Shown piece after piece: positions 1-11,290 of a DNA stretch of 64,000 nt. The stretch covers positions 14,354,479 to 14,418,478 of the forward strand of contig OZ017800.1 in assembly GCA_963969395.1 (NCBI GenBank), written 5' to 3'. Each line of letters begins with the position of its first letter. Within the stretch, counting starts at the first letter, position 1. The position numbers were made by a program, and so were the translations under genes. The stretch comes from Pseudoscleropodium purum. Its lineage: Eukaryota > Streptophyta > Bryopsida > Hypnales > Brachytheciaceae. The notes beneath the pieces are model-generated. The model worked only from the letters and a program-made list of their open reading frames with translations. It was not told the origin of the DNA and searched no databases.

Positions 1-533
1 TCTTAATTTCTTGTATACAAGCTCCGGAACACGAATGGGAGTGGGATCTCAGTTAACGCGCCACAATTTGGGTTTACACCATGCGGGGCACCGTGTGCGT
101 TTCCAGGATGCGGGTTCACGGCAACCTGAAAAGCTGCAACCGAAGTTGTAAACTAGCTAGCGGCAGATAAAACATGAAAAAATTCCCAGCAGGCAACCCT
201 TTGACACAGTCCAGAGAACCAGTGCTACCTTCCGGCCATGAGGAGCCAGTCCAGTCCAGTCCAATACTGGCCCGTGCAATGTGCTACCCGCAACCAGTGA
301 GACAGGCCCCGCTCCCAGGTGTTGACTTGCAATAGGAGGCCGGGAAGCACACTCTTGCTTGTGTTCTCTCGCAGGAGCACGCAGGTGCAGTGACGCCCGT
401 CCACCTCTGGCTCGCGGGCCACAAATTTAGCAACTCCGGAACCCTCGCCCCCAGCGCAGTCCCACTGGCGCAGACCCACTGGCGCAGCGTCGGTTCGCTC
501 CGCCCATGGGATCAAATGGACCCCTGCCGGCAC
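1..533. other. Upstream intergenic region of the GDSL-FAS1 gene
   Basis: No gene is supported here. Open frames on both strands overlap each other, have no recognisable domain and look like chance frames in relatively GC-rich DNA. The right part probably contains the promoter of the plus-strand gene that starts at 661. Confidence 0.6.
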
Positions 534-541
534 TATTTAAA
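534..541 (+). promoter_or_regulatory. TATA-like box of the GDSL-FAS1 gene
   Basis: The octamer TATTTAAA lies about 120 bp upstream of the ATG at 661, in otherwise GC-rich DNA. A transcription start near 560-570 would give a leader of about 90-100 nt. That leader contains a short GGACA tandem run near 603-618. The function is inferred from position and sequence only. Confidence 0.5.
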
Positions 542-660
542 CCACCCCAGTGTAGCCTCCACTCATAGCTTAGCTCCTTCAACGAGTCGAAAGCATCTAG
601 GTCCAGGACAGGACAGGACAGTCGGTTCTGCTGCTGGAGGCGTGTGTTTGGTTTGCTGCA

Positions 661-3584
661 ATGGCGAGCCTGCGAGTTTGCAGCATTTTGCTGCTGGGTC
701 TCTTCTGTTCGGCTACCATCTTGCATTCGGGTACGCACCTTGCATGCATAGTGACAACATTTCGTGGACTGGTCTTCGTGAATGCATGCGAATGTTGCTA
801 AAGCGACGTCGTCAGTGGTTCTTTGCTGATTGTCTTTCCAGATGTGTCTCTGTAAAATTTCTATACTGATTGTGAGATTGGTATGAGAATTTTTGCAGGA
901 AGTTTGTGAGTTAAATTATATGTTGGTCTGTTTCTGTGGACATGGGAATCTGGTTGGACAGTCTGGGACATCGAGATTGGGTTTTTGAGGACATGAGGGC
1001 AGTCTGCAACTGTTGGTAGCATTGCGTTTGAAAACAGTGTGATCTTCCCAGAGAGGATTTGTCTAGCTATCATCCAGCACTTATAACTCTGAAGTCTTGT
1101 GCTTCCCCTTTGGAAGTGCTTGCGAGGAACATTTGTATCTACGTGTTATAAATTGTGGTGTACATTCAGTTTCACCCTCTTTTTCAGTTTGTGCATTACA
1201 ATTTGACTACTAGCTGAAAGAGAGGTTCACTCTAGAAACAGGGGATAATGAGTATATATATATGAGTTACAGTCTACAATTGCTGTTAGGAATTATTGCA
1301 TGCGTGAGAATTCTTGCTGTCATGTGGTTTTGTAGCTGAGTTTCAATGTGACGATTGGAAATCAATCCCTTCAAGCAGTGGATTGATGAGAATTTTTGGT
1401 TGGAATGTGGCAGTGGAGGCGCAAAAGACAACGCTTCTATTCGCATTCGGTGACTCATATGCCGACGTCGGAAACCACCCGAAAACCGGAAACTTCACGG
1501 GCAGGGCTTGGAAAGCTCCTTACGGCATCACATGGCCCAACAAGAACGGAGCCCCTGCTGGACGATACTCCGACGGCAAGACTCAAACCGATTGGATCAG
1601 TAAGTCTTGCAATTCCACTTCACAAGTCCTCACTCAATCTCAATTCACATCGATCAGCTTCCCCGCATCTCAATTTTCATAACCTTACCCTATTTTTTTC
1701 TAGAAAATTTGCCAATTTAACGCAATCAGTTCGCGACTCTGTTTTCTGATTCTGTAATGTCGCTGTCGCAGAGGATATGCTGATGCTGCCCGTATACCCG
1801 CCGCCATACCTTTACTCCGAAGGCGTGGACCTCTCCTCCGGCGTGAACTTCGCCGTGGGCGGCACGGGCATCTCCCTCGCGAACAACCCCACCAGCTTGG
1901 TCGCCCAAGTGGACAACTTCGAGCGTTTGCTCCACACGGGCGCGTACGAATATGAGGAGCTGTTGAATTCCCTCACGATCGTCTCCGTGATGGTGGACGA
2001 CTACTTGACCTTCATGGGGGAGACTCTCCCGGAGTTTTACGTGTACATGCAGCGCGTCGTCAACGGCATCCAAGCGAATCTGCAGCGCCTCTACGACATT
2101 GGGCTTCGCAACGTCATGGTGCCGAATGTGTTCAATGTCGACTGCAGTCCTCTCGCCACGGCCTCCCACTTCTACGAGCACTGCGCAGATCCAGATGCGG
2201 AGCCTTTCATCAAGATCCACAACGCTTTCTTGCTGGGCGCCGTGCAGAGCATCAACGCCCTCAACCCCGGCGCAAGGTTCATCGTCTTGGACGAGCACGC
2301 CGCCATGGACAAGCTGCTGCAGGAGTCGAGCACGAACGGGTTCACTGATGGGCTCAAGCCGTGCTGCACACCGACAACGAACACGTCGGCATGTGGGGAT
2401 GTGGATCCTGCGACAGGGGCTTGGTTGTACACTGTGTGCAAGAGAAGGGCACAAGCCATCTTTTGGGATGAGCTCCACCCGACTATGTATGCCTGGAACT
2501 ATATTATCAATTTGTATGCTAATGAGCCTGGGTATATTCTATTGGCTGATGCGCCCACGCTGAAGCAGTGGCTCCAGATTAATGACGGCGCGGAGGAATC
2601 TGCTGGCGCTCCCTACTCCCCTCCAAGTACGCTCTGCGCATCATCCCCACTCTATGTTGCTCACGAATTGCATATCCTCTCACGTGATGCATCAATAGCT
2701 TAGTTTGTGTTGAATACCATTAACTGTTGGGAGTGATCATGTGCTGTCGGGGATATGTGGAAATGTACTCAGTGAACGAAATACGAATTGGTAATTTGTT
2801 TCTAATTTTAGAAGTGAATGAACGGGCGAGAAGATTTTCCAAGTTTCATAAGCACGTTGAACCTTCAGTTGTAAGCGTGTTTGAGGTTTGGGGTTTGGAA
2901 TTTGTGGCAATACCGGAAAACACAATTTGAAATCAATCTTTACTGCGGGAGTGGTAGTTTGAGACGAGATTTGGGGTTTAGGAATTAGGCGGGGCCGGAT
3001 TTAGTATCCAAATGAAATGACAGAATGGCGTGTCTAGAATCCTGGACTCAATTCACTGTGTACCGGTAAACGATTCCCATTTCTGATCAATAATGAATCC
3101 CATGTGTGGTGGTGTGACAGACATGACAACGGCAATCGGGCAGTTGCAAACGGCGATGCACTATCTCCTGGACTTCCCGGACTACTCCGAAGCCCTGGGG
3201 CTCGTGGGATCCTTCGACTTGGACGCTCTTTTGCTCGGGGACCCCGCCCAGCCGGTGACCGTCTTCCTCCCTAACAACGAAGCCCTTACCGCGCCAGACA
3301 ACCGACCTTACCTTGACAAAGCGTTCGCTGAGAACAAAGTGAACGACGTCGCGCTCTACCACGTCGTCGTCGGCTACTTCGACTTGGCCGCCATACTCGC
3401 AACCAAGCCCACCTCGGTCACGACCCTCTCCGGATTGACTCTGGCATTGTCGTACTCAGCGGACGGGGTGTTCGTTGGAGACGACATGCACATGCGGGTC
3501 GTTGATCCCGATCTGTACAACGTGACTGGACAGGTGGTGATTCACGGCATCGATCACGTGCTCTTCCCTCCTAGCTTTTTTTAG
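661..3584 (+). CDS. Secreted GDSL esterase/lipase with C-terminal fasciclin (FAS1) domain
   Basis: Four exons are proposed: 661-730, 1414-1599, 1772-2626 and 3121-3584. All have GT-AG borders and compatible phases, giving about 524 aa. Residues 1-23 form a hydrophobic signal peptide, so the product should enter the wall or apoplast. The SGNH/GDSL block I is FGDSY with Ser38 as nucleophile. Block II is NFAVGG (about 111-116), and block V is DELHP with the catalytic Asp318 and His321. Block III, normally GxNDY, reads VDDY (160-163), so the oxyanion Asn appears to be Asp. Residues about 372-524 form one FAS1 domain: TVFLPNNEAL, then ALYHVVVGYFD, then a VVIHGIDHVLFP end. The last splice (CCA-A/GTACGC to ACAG/AC) joins the frames exactly. 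Without it, exon 3 runs to a stop at 2703 and the FAS1 part would be a separate ORF from 3093 with no signal peptide. GDSL plus FAS1 is an unusual combination; the substrate is unknown. Confidence 0.72.
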
Positions 3585-4287
3585 GAACTGGAAAGACGAG
3601 GAGATGGAAGAATAAGCTGCATCAGCATTATTTTCCTGACGCAAGTGTATAGGTGAGTGTACGTACGTTAGATTTTGCTGATTCGGTGAACAAGCCCTTC
3701 CGGTGCGTAGATGCCCTGACCTGCCGAGGGCGAGCCTTACATGCTGGACGCGCACAGAATAATGCGACATTGCTATAATTTGTCATCGTGTACACTGCCT
3801 TTTTCATGTAAATGAAATTGAGCTTTCATGCTCTTGTTTTCCTATCTCGGTGTCTCCTTACACCATCACCAAATGGTCTTACCTGAGTTTCTTCCCGAGT
3901 TTCTTCGGTTAATTCGTGAGTTGAAGAGTTTATCTAATCCTAGCTACATCCTTGCAGTTCAGATCGTGAACAGAGTATTCGAATCTTAGAATGCAAAATT
4001 ATGAATAGTCAATTGGAAAGTTTTTCAAAAGTCTTGACCTCGGTCTCCTTAGAGACAGTTGAGTGCTGTATGCATTTACTTAAAAATTTGATCTAGCTAC
4101 TATCATCGTGATGCGATAAGTCTTGGATTAGTCCCTGGATTAGGTCTAACATCTCTTTCATATCTTCCAGCTAGTTTGCTTTACGAGCCTCAGTCTTGAA
4201 TCGTCCATGCTTAGTGGCAGGCTAGCTCGGCTAGGAAATCGTGCATCATTCAGCAGGCATTTGTCGTGTAACAGCTAGAGATGGAGT
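3585..4287. other. Convergent 3' intergenic region
   Basis: This is the gap between the 3' ends of the GDSL-FAS1 gene (+) and the pectinesterase gene (-). It must hold both 3' UTRs and polyadenylation regions. I see no coding region and no strong repeat. Confidence 0.55.
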
Positions 4288-6742
4288 CTACCACGGGCCA
4301 TCTACAAACCCGATACCTAAGAAAGGTTGAACTTCTGCATCCGTCAGCTCTCTGGCCCAATAAACTCGACCGGTTGTATTGGCTCCTCTTCCAGTGCACC
4401 TGTACTGCCCAAAGTAGACAGTTCTGCATAAACAAGTAGATATTAGGTCAGAGATCAGCGGTATTGGTAATACATTGACTTCCGCAATAGGCCATAGCGG
4501 AGATACAATTTGCAAAGGGTTTAATTGGTAGATGTTTAAGAAAAACTGTTTAGACGATCTTTTCTGGTCCCCAGGAAGAGGAGAAACCTCGTCGTAGAAT
4601 ATCAACTTCAAATATATTGGTCCCAGGAAGTGAACACCCACCTGTCTCGTTCTTGCAATCCCCAGTCATACCAACCCTTGGTGTTAATATTGACATCCAT
4701 TTTACAGTGGGAGTAAACCACAGTAGAATATTGTCCCCATGCACGGCCTAGATATGGCCTTCCAGAGCCCGTGATAATGCAGCGTAGGAATGAGAATCCT
4801 GATTCTCCCATGATACTTCCAGGGTAGTACTTGCCTTGAGCTACCAGCGCGCCCCCGTCGCCGTGAGCAATTGAATGCAACCAGCATATCTGGTAACAAC
4901 AGTACAAATTCATATCACTTTGTCTCGTGGTAAAACAGAATTGCGTCAACGATAGATCGGCGCATCCAGTGGTCAATGACGAAGAATTGGACGCCAAGCG
5001 CAACGGCACAGTAGTAGAACGAGTTGTTTGCCAGGTAATTGCAACTCATATTAGCCCCACTTTTTCCCATAGTACTGGATTGCTTTTTCAGACCCATGGA
5101 ACCAGAAGAGGCCCTACTCGAAATTGCATCCCAATTAATCTTCCAGGAATTGAATTATAAAAATTAAGTACAAGGTAATTTGACCCTGGTTAAGGAACTT
5201 AGAGACTCACCTCAAAGAGCGATCGACCGACACCAAATACAAAGTCTTCAGAGCCTTCAATGAAGCATCTGAAATAGTAGTGTCGACCAGAGTGGTCGTA
5301 CAACGTATCTTGGTGACCATAGAAATTGCACCTGTACAGAAAGGCCATATCACCAGAGATGCGGAATGCCGCTGCTTGCTTGTGCATTTGATTTGCGACT
5401 GGGGGTCCCGCAGAGTTCTGCAGTTGAAAGAACACTCAGGATAGACTGTGAGGGAAGACGAGCAGTGAGTTTGACGCTCTCTTCCGTGGTCAGTTCGTTT
5501 TGTGTGTACCACGCACATGGAGCGGCGGTCTTAGCAAAGTTCCTCAACGTATGTTTTACACCCCAAGTGGAGGATAGAGAACCTCTCCCCGCTATAGCAC
5601 GGCTACGACAGAAGCGTGAGGCCATGAACATAGAAGTGAGGATCTAGTGCTTTCTGCTTGCAACCACTTAGGTAGCCTTTACTACGTCAGATGATTAATA
5701 GTGGACGACCTTCTGGGAATAGTATTCTTCTGAAAGCTCACACTACATTGTCGGATCAATTTGCCAGAGGCGACAAATGGATTCCTCAAGAATATTCTTG
5801 CATTTGAGAGCTTGCATATTTCACTGCAAAATTTCTTAGGATTGGTGGACACCCGAAACACTCAGTAACCAGATTTTAGAGTGTCGAAAATCACACTCTA
5901 CCAGTTTCTTAGATGCGGAAATTTTTTGCAATTAAGCGACTCGCACCTCAGTAAAATGTGTGAGGCACGGCCGTGAACGTTACGAAAGGAAAGATAATTA
6001 GATGCAATCCAATTCCGCACTTACCCTGAACGAGATGTCCCTGGCTATGAAATGGTCCGATTCCACCACAACCGAAGCACTCATTAGAGTCCCCGCAGAG
6101 GCTGCAGTGTCATTCCAGGTGATGATTGTTCGGTTGCTGCCTTCTCCTTGTAAAGTTATGAACGGCTTGTTTCTAGGAAAGACGACCTTCTCCCTACGCA
6201 AATGCAATTTCATTATTATTTTCAGAACTGAATTTCGCAAGGTTTCTCTTACCTACAATGCCAATATCCAATTAAATCAAGAATTTAAGAAAACAACTAG
6301 AGAAGGATGAAATCGCTTCAAAATACACGTACTTGTAAACTCCAGTTGTGACATAGATGGTGGTCCGCCTCGTGTTATTCTCTGGCACCTGACCAATAGC
6401 TTCTCGAATGGTGCGATAGGGCGTAGTGCCGTCTTGACCAACAACGAGGATTGTATTATCGCCATAGTCTGGATTCTTGAAAATGGACATTAAAGCCTCA
6501 CCGAAAGTAGGTGTATGTCGGTTGTGCCTTCTCGTGGCCCAGGATTCTCTCCTCGGGTAGAATTGTGCCTTGTTCACTTTGAGATTCTGGTAGTCGAGCG
6601 ATTGGCTAACAGTACTCTGAGGCCGAATTTCAAGTGACGGAGAACCTACGATGACTGTGCAAAACGCGAAGAAACATAGTAATTGCAGGACAATGGAAGT
6701 ACGGGGGATGCACAATTCTAGACATGCCATAAGTCTGACCAT
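4288..6742 (-). CDS. Type II pectinesterase (pectin methylesterase, CE8), secreted
   Basis: Five exons read on the minus strand: 6742-6333, 6193-6025, 5417-5211, 4889-4642 and 4423-4288, giving 389 aa. The first about 35 residues contain a hydrophobic signal segment. There is no N-terminal PMEI/PRO inhibitor domain, so this is the short type II class. Family motifs appear in order: [17 protein letters not shown] (Gln207), GHQDTLY (Gln229, Asp230), GSEDFVFG (Asp251) and YLGRAWG (Arg311, Trp313). The two catalytic Asp, the Gln and the Arg are all present. LGRAW replaces the commoner LGRPW, as in several type II members. The enzyme removes methyl esters from wall homogalacturonan, which alters calcium cross-linking and stiffness. 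All junctions are GT-AG and phase-consistent. The gene is convergent with the GDSL-FAS1 gene. Exact subfamily is not assigned. Confidence 0.93.
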
Positions 6743-6930
6743 AGCTAATAACTACTTACATTGTCAATAACGGTCCCGACTACATCATTCTGTGAGATCG
6801 CTTCTAAGTCTTACGTGTAAATTTTGAGAGGGTTTACTATTGAGCATACAACTAAATAATGTCATACCACCACATAGTTCCGGAAACGTCCAAGAGAATC
6901 GAAACGATTAATTAGAACACTTGGCAAGTA

Positions 6931-7134
6931 TCAGTCCTCACTGTCCTCACTGTCCTCTCTGTCAGGCCCTTGTAATGCCTTCAAAGCCAGCTTGAATGAA
7001 AACCAGTAGACAACCACGAAAATGAACATGTAAAAATACTTGTGACTGGAGAAGAATTGGATATAAACCTTCCACACAAGGAACGAAACGATCAAGAAAA
7101 ATTTCACATCACTGATTCCATAGCGGGCAGCCAT
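6931..7134 (-). CDS. Hypothetical small membrane protein (67 aa)
   Basis: The frame begins MAARYGISDV at 7134 and ends with an acidic tail of repeated Ser-Glu-Asp encoded by a small CTGTCCTCA-type repeat near 6935-6960. Two hydrophobic, aromatic-rich segments (about residues 10-28 and 32-53) could form a hairpin in a membrane. The frame stays open upstream to 7203. I prefer the internal ATG because a pyrimidine-rich CAG lies just 5' of it and could be a splice acceptor from an untranslated first exon. It lies in the gap between two divergent genes. I recognise no family, and a chance ORF cannot be excluded. Confidence 0.35.
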   Translation of the reverse strand: MAARYGISDVKFFLIVSFLVWKVYIQFFSSHKYFYMFIFVVVYWFSFKLALKALQGPDREDSEDSED

Positions 7135-7710
7135 ATTGATATTCTGAAATTGATACAGTAGCTTTGCACATGGCTCTACTTCCAATGTGAAGGGAGGCTT
7201 CACCTTTCACGTTGGAGAAGGTCTGGAGATGTTCACGGCAATGGAAAAGAGCGACTAAAAAGTGTTCGCGAGTGAAAACCGCACGAAATCAAACATGAGT
7301 GTTTACCAGATTTTCAATTACTGTTCAACTTCATTGACAGATTTAGTATTCAACTCGGCATGCAACTAAAACAAACAGGCGGCGACATTATTGCTGCAGA
7401 GTTGGGATCTGAAAACTTCGCACAAGAGCTTGAAAATGAACAGCAATGAAAACGAAAAGCCACCATGACGTTGGAGTTCGCAAGCGGGAGAACGATGACA
7501 CCGGTGGTCGAACCCATTCACACCTACAATATTTCTGTGATATCCACGTCATTAAGACACGTGATATTCTAAACGGGTTTAGACTTCCACGTCGGATCAT
7601 TCGTTGCCACGTCTACATCATCGTCCAGTTCGAACCCGCCAGTTCGGGAAGTGCACTCAACACTGATGAGAGGGACCTGCTGAAGCATCCTTGGTTGCCT
7701 GTTGAGGCAA

Positions 7711-7719
7711 TTAGGGTTT
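7711..7719. promoter_or_regulatory. Telo-box upstream of the ribosomal protein gene
   Basis: TTAGGGTTT, the complement of AAACCCTAA, lies about 90 bp upstream of the chosen ATG at 7807. Telo-boxes are known promoter or leader elements of many plant ribosomal-protein and translation-factor genes, which fits the neighbour. It is probably in the proximal promoter or 5' UTR. Role inferred from motif and position. Confidence 0.6.
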
Positions 7720-7806
7720 AGGCGTGGAAGAGCGAGGCGGAGTTTGCAGGCTCGATTACTCTTTGAGCATCAGCGAGAGAGCGAGGGAGGGAGCGCAGTG
7801 GAACTC

Positions 7807-8148
7807 ATGGCGGCGAAAATGGGATCCGTGTCGAGGATGACCAAGTACTTGAAGCCTTACGAGTTGAAGTTGCATTTCTCCAACAAGTATGTGCGATCCA
7901 TGGTCGTTCACAAGCCCACCAGCCACACGGTGGTGGCGGCGACGTCGCAGGAGAAGGATTTACGGGAGCAGCTTCCTACGACGGGCGACGTTGCGGCGGC
8001 GGCACAAATTGCCGGGATCTTGGCTGCCAGGTTGAAGGTGAAGGACATTCCAGCGGTGACTTATGAGCTGCGGAAGGGGGAGAAGTACCATGGGAAGATC
8101 AAGGCGTTCGTAGATAGTCTTCGGGCGAATGGCATCCTACTGATTTAA
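7807..8148 (+). CDS. Ribosomal L18p/L5e-family protein (organellar-type uL18)
   Basis: A single-exon 113-aa protein. It matches the small plant uL18-like family (about 114 aa) along its whole length. Matching stretches include YLKPYELKLHFSNKYV, the SQEKDLRE core, DVAAAAQIAGILAARL, KDIPAV and the C-terminal YHGKIKAFVDSLRANGI. This family binds 5S rRNA in the large subunit; the short plant form is usually regarded as organellar, which I infer here. The frame is open further upstream to 7702, but ATG 7807 gives the family's normal length. The upstream extension is Arg-rich and could only matter as a targeting sequence if translated. A telo-box lies about 90 bp upstream. Confidence 0.9.
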   Translation: MAAKMGSVSRMTKYLKPYELKLHFSNKYVRSMVVHKPTSHTVVAATSQEKDLREQLPTTGDVAAAAQIAGILAARLKVKDIPAVTYELRKGEKYHGKIKAFVDSLRANGILLI

Positions 8149-10460
8149 GGTTTATATCACTTGGCGTATGAATTGAGCTTTATCGTGATCGGTAATACGT
8201 ACACTCTGGCAAATCCAGTAGTCGAATTCATTGTGTGCTATCGAGCACACAGCGGATGTTGGAGGTGATTCTCGATGACGGAGGGGTTTATCGTCAAGAA
8301 TTGACTTTCAATATTTCTCGTCTTTCTCCATTCGTCAATTTGGCTACGAAACCAATGTGGAATTGCAGGGATTGAAGAGGATCGCCTCTTCTAGGGTTTT
8401 GGTAACGGAGCAGATCCTTCGGTGTTGGAGCCACTGAAATTGGCGGTGAGTTGCGAAGACGCTGCAACTCGGAATTTCCTGCTTTGGCTGCAAACTAGAT
8501 GAGATAGGAGAAGGTGAGTTTCCAGAGTGGTACAAGCCATCCTTGCTTGACTTGACTCGCCCTGTTTTTGTTGATGTCACCAATCCCATATCCAATACGA
8601 TGATTGGAAAGCGGCAGGGACCTGCGTAGGCGAGGCTGCGAGTGTTGAGAAAGTAACTTCTATCTTGAGGTCAGATTGCAAAGCAAGTCTGTAATGGTTG
8701 AAATTTGTAATACTGCCGAACATGATTGAATCGGTTCAATTCACGGGTTAGGTCTGAATTTTTTCACTCTTCTATTGCGGCTAGTTTTTTGAGGTTTTGC
8801 AGATGTCGTGGTTTAACTAGGGAATGTGTGCTTTGTAGCACCAATGCTGTCTTGCTTGCTTCTCAAAATGGAGTGCGGAGCTCTATCTTAATGGAATAGG
8901 AGAAATGCATACCGACAGTTCTCAATATGAACTTGGGAGACTTGAGTTTTGCTATGTTTGTTTGTAAGACCAAGGAATGACACTTCACACTAATTTTTAC
9001 CATTGCTTGTGGGGGGGATTTATGCACTTTTTAAGTGGGAGGGAATAGATCATTGAAGTAGAGAAGCTAATTTTTTTTTTAATGAAATTTATTGTAAGTA
9101 GATATTACTATCAATGATTTTTGTATACATCCACATGCACAATTAAGTTACACTCAAACTTCTCAAATATGACCTCTTGAGGTCCCAATTATTTTACTAC
9201 ATATTTTGAATGTGTGACAAGTGTGCTACAACCAAAGATATTTGTGATATTGTAGCAAGTATATAGCAAGTTCTTGAATGTGTCATTGTAGAGAGGTTAA
9301 ATTATACAAACAAGTCACAAATAAATTATTTTTTTGTCTACATAGATTAGTATATTAGCCTCATAGAATACTAGCTATGCATTTGCAAAGTAAGGGTGAT
9401 TGACAATTATAGATAAGAGACATTGAATTCATTTGAACCCTCACCCTAATTTTGAGGTCTTGACATTGTGTGTAAACAACCCATTTGTGACCACATTAAA
9501 TTAAATTTCCGTAGTGATCACAAGCTATCCAAGTATTTACATTAAATATCACCTTGATTGGAATAAGATTACTGTAACCATGAGGCTCTAACCCTAACTG
9601 CATTGTGCAGTATAATTGTGGTTCTACATAGAATTTGGAGACTCAGGTTCTGAAACCAGAATCAATGCCGTAGTCTCTGTACGGACAGAGCCGGTAAAAA
9701 GAATTGCAAGTAACTGTCACAGATGCCTAACCCATATAAGCTCCGATATACACAAAAAAACCTTCTCTACTTCCACTAATTCAAGATAAAAATGAACTTC
9801 GAACTACTTCCACGTGTTCACAGTTTCGAATCATTCTAGGATGTACAAATTGAATCGTGTTGTGGAAGACTGTTACCATTCTAAATCGCATAGACATTCA
9901 ACTGCTACAGTGATTACTGGAGGACGTGCCAAAGCGTCCCTAACATAACCAGTGAACAATCTGGAATTGACGGTGTTGCAGATTATTACAAAAACACCAA
10001 GAGCACATCAGCAGCATTACAAACTAGATTTGCCCACACAAAGAGTGAAGAATTGATTCAGAAATCCAGGGATTATGAATTAAATAAAGGGAGAGCTTCA
10101 ACTCCAGCTCAGATCACATTATGAGGAGCATCTCAGTCCCACAACAGAAATCCCCTCCACAGTCTCCTCATCGACTAACACTGACCGGCGATTAGAATTT
10201 CGCACATGTGAAGCTCGGTCAGTCTTTTCAAGAAATCAGAGCAAATTCGGTGATCTTACAAAGACCTGGGCTGAACCTGCTGCAGCTTAATTTTACAAGG
10301 CCAATTTTCCACTTATTATTCTCTCTGCCTCCGCCACCCGTCTCCCGCCCGGCCAGCCCTCTATCACCGCATTATGCGCTTCGCACAACCCTGCTGCTGT
10401 AAACTTGGCCTGCAATCTTTACAAAAGGTTTCACAACAACTAAAAAGAATCGTAGAAACC
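8149..10460. other. Intergenic region between uL18-like and CESA genes
   Basis: The first few hundred bases are moderately GC-rich and may be a long 3' UTR of the uL18-like gene. From about 8,900 the sequence becomes AT-rich. The only frames are short and lack known domains. I see no gene here. Confidence 0.5.
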
Positions 10461-10466
10461 CTTGGG

Positions 10467-11290
10467 ACAATTGAGAAACCCTAACCCTAAAATTGTTGGT
10501 ACCCTCTGTACTGCACACGAAACCGAACATCCTAACTCTTAGCAAGTGAGCCCGCACTCCACCAAGTTTGACTCGTTCGACCTTGACACGAACGAATTGA
10601 TGCGCACCCAGAGGAACGAGAAGATGGACGCCAGAAAAATCGACCGCACAATCACAATCGTGGGCGTGCGGCTCTAACGCCCTATGAGACCTTCGAGAAA
10701 CGGGTACAAGTGCACGATCACTCAGAAGGCGAAGAAGCGCTTGACGAAGAGCGGGCCCCAGGATTGGTAGCCGTTGTTGATCACATCCAAGATTCCAGCC
10801 ACCACCCCCACCAGGTTGAAGATGAGAATGGTGGTCGGGGGCACCAGCAGTGACGTCCACTTGAGCTGTAAAATTGTGACAATTGCGAACCCCTAAACCC
10901 TAAAGCTGTGATACTCTCTGTATTGCACACGGAACCCTCAACCCTAGCCCTAACGCTAATCCCCTAGCAAGTGAGCCCGCACTCCACCAAGTTGGGCCCG
11001 TTCGACCTTGACACGAACGGATTGATGCGCACCCAGAGGAGTGAGAAGATGGACGCCAGTAAAATTGACCACACAATCACAATTGTGGGCGTGCGGTTCT
11101 GCCGCCCCATGAGGCCTTTGAGAAACGGGTACAAGTGCACAATCACCCAGAAGGCGAAAAAGAGCTTGCCGAAGAGCGGGCCCCAGGATTGGTAGCCGTT
11201 GTTGATGGCATCCGAGATTCCAGCCACCACCCCCACCAGGTTGAAGATGAGAATGGTGGTCGGGGGTATCAACAGCGACGTCCACTTCAG
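10467..11290 (-). repeat. Direct tandem duplication of the CESA 3' end (about 412-425 bp period)
   Basis: Two head-to-tail units each contain the terminal part of the CESA last exon plus about 70-90 bp of 3' flank with CCTAAA-type telomere-like motifs. Exonic sequence aligns at a constant 425-bp offset with no indels (for example stop codons at 10539-10541 and 10964-10966). The flank offset is about 412 bp, so small indels sit in the non-coding part. Confidence 0.9.
10539..10872 (-). pseudogene. Truncated CESA last-exon copy
   Basis: This copy matches about 109 C-terminal residues of the adjacent CESA, from the [15 protein letters not shown] transmembrane region to the terminal LTC. It carries an in-frame stop: the Gln codon of GRQNRTP has become TAG at 10674-10676, on the minus strand. 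Many differences are conservative or silent, so it may have been under constraint for a while, or may still be read as 3' UTR of the parent transcript. It has no upstream exons and cannot encode a synthase. If read through, it would lie downstream of the intact stop at 10964. Confidence 0.88.

Noticed and set aside
390..869. 159-aa frame overlapping the GDSL-FAS1 start
   Set aside because: It runs through the promoter, leader and first exon in a different frame from the clear signal peptide at 661.
2627..2703. Exon 3 read-through end of the GDSL gene (stop at 2703)
   Set aside because: Kept only as an alternative: the 25 extra residues are not conserved-looking, while a good GTACGC donor at 2627 joins in phase to the FAS1 exon.
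7702..7806. N-terminal extension of the uL18-like protein from 7702
   Set aside because: It overlaps the telo-box and leader and would make the protein longer than its family; ATG 7807 fits better.
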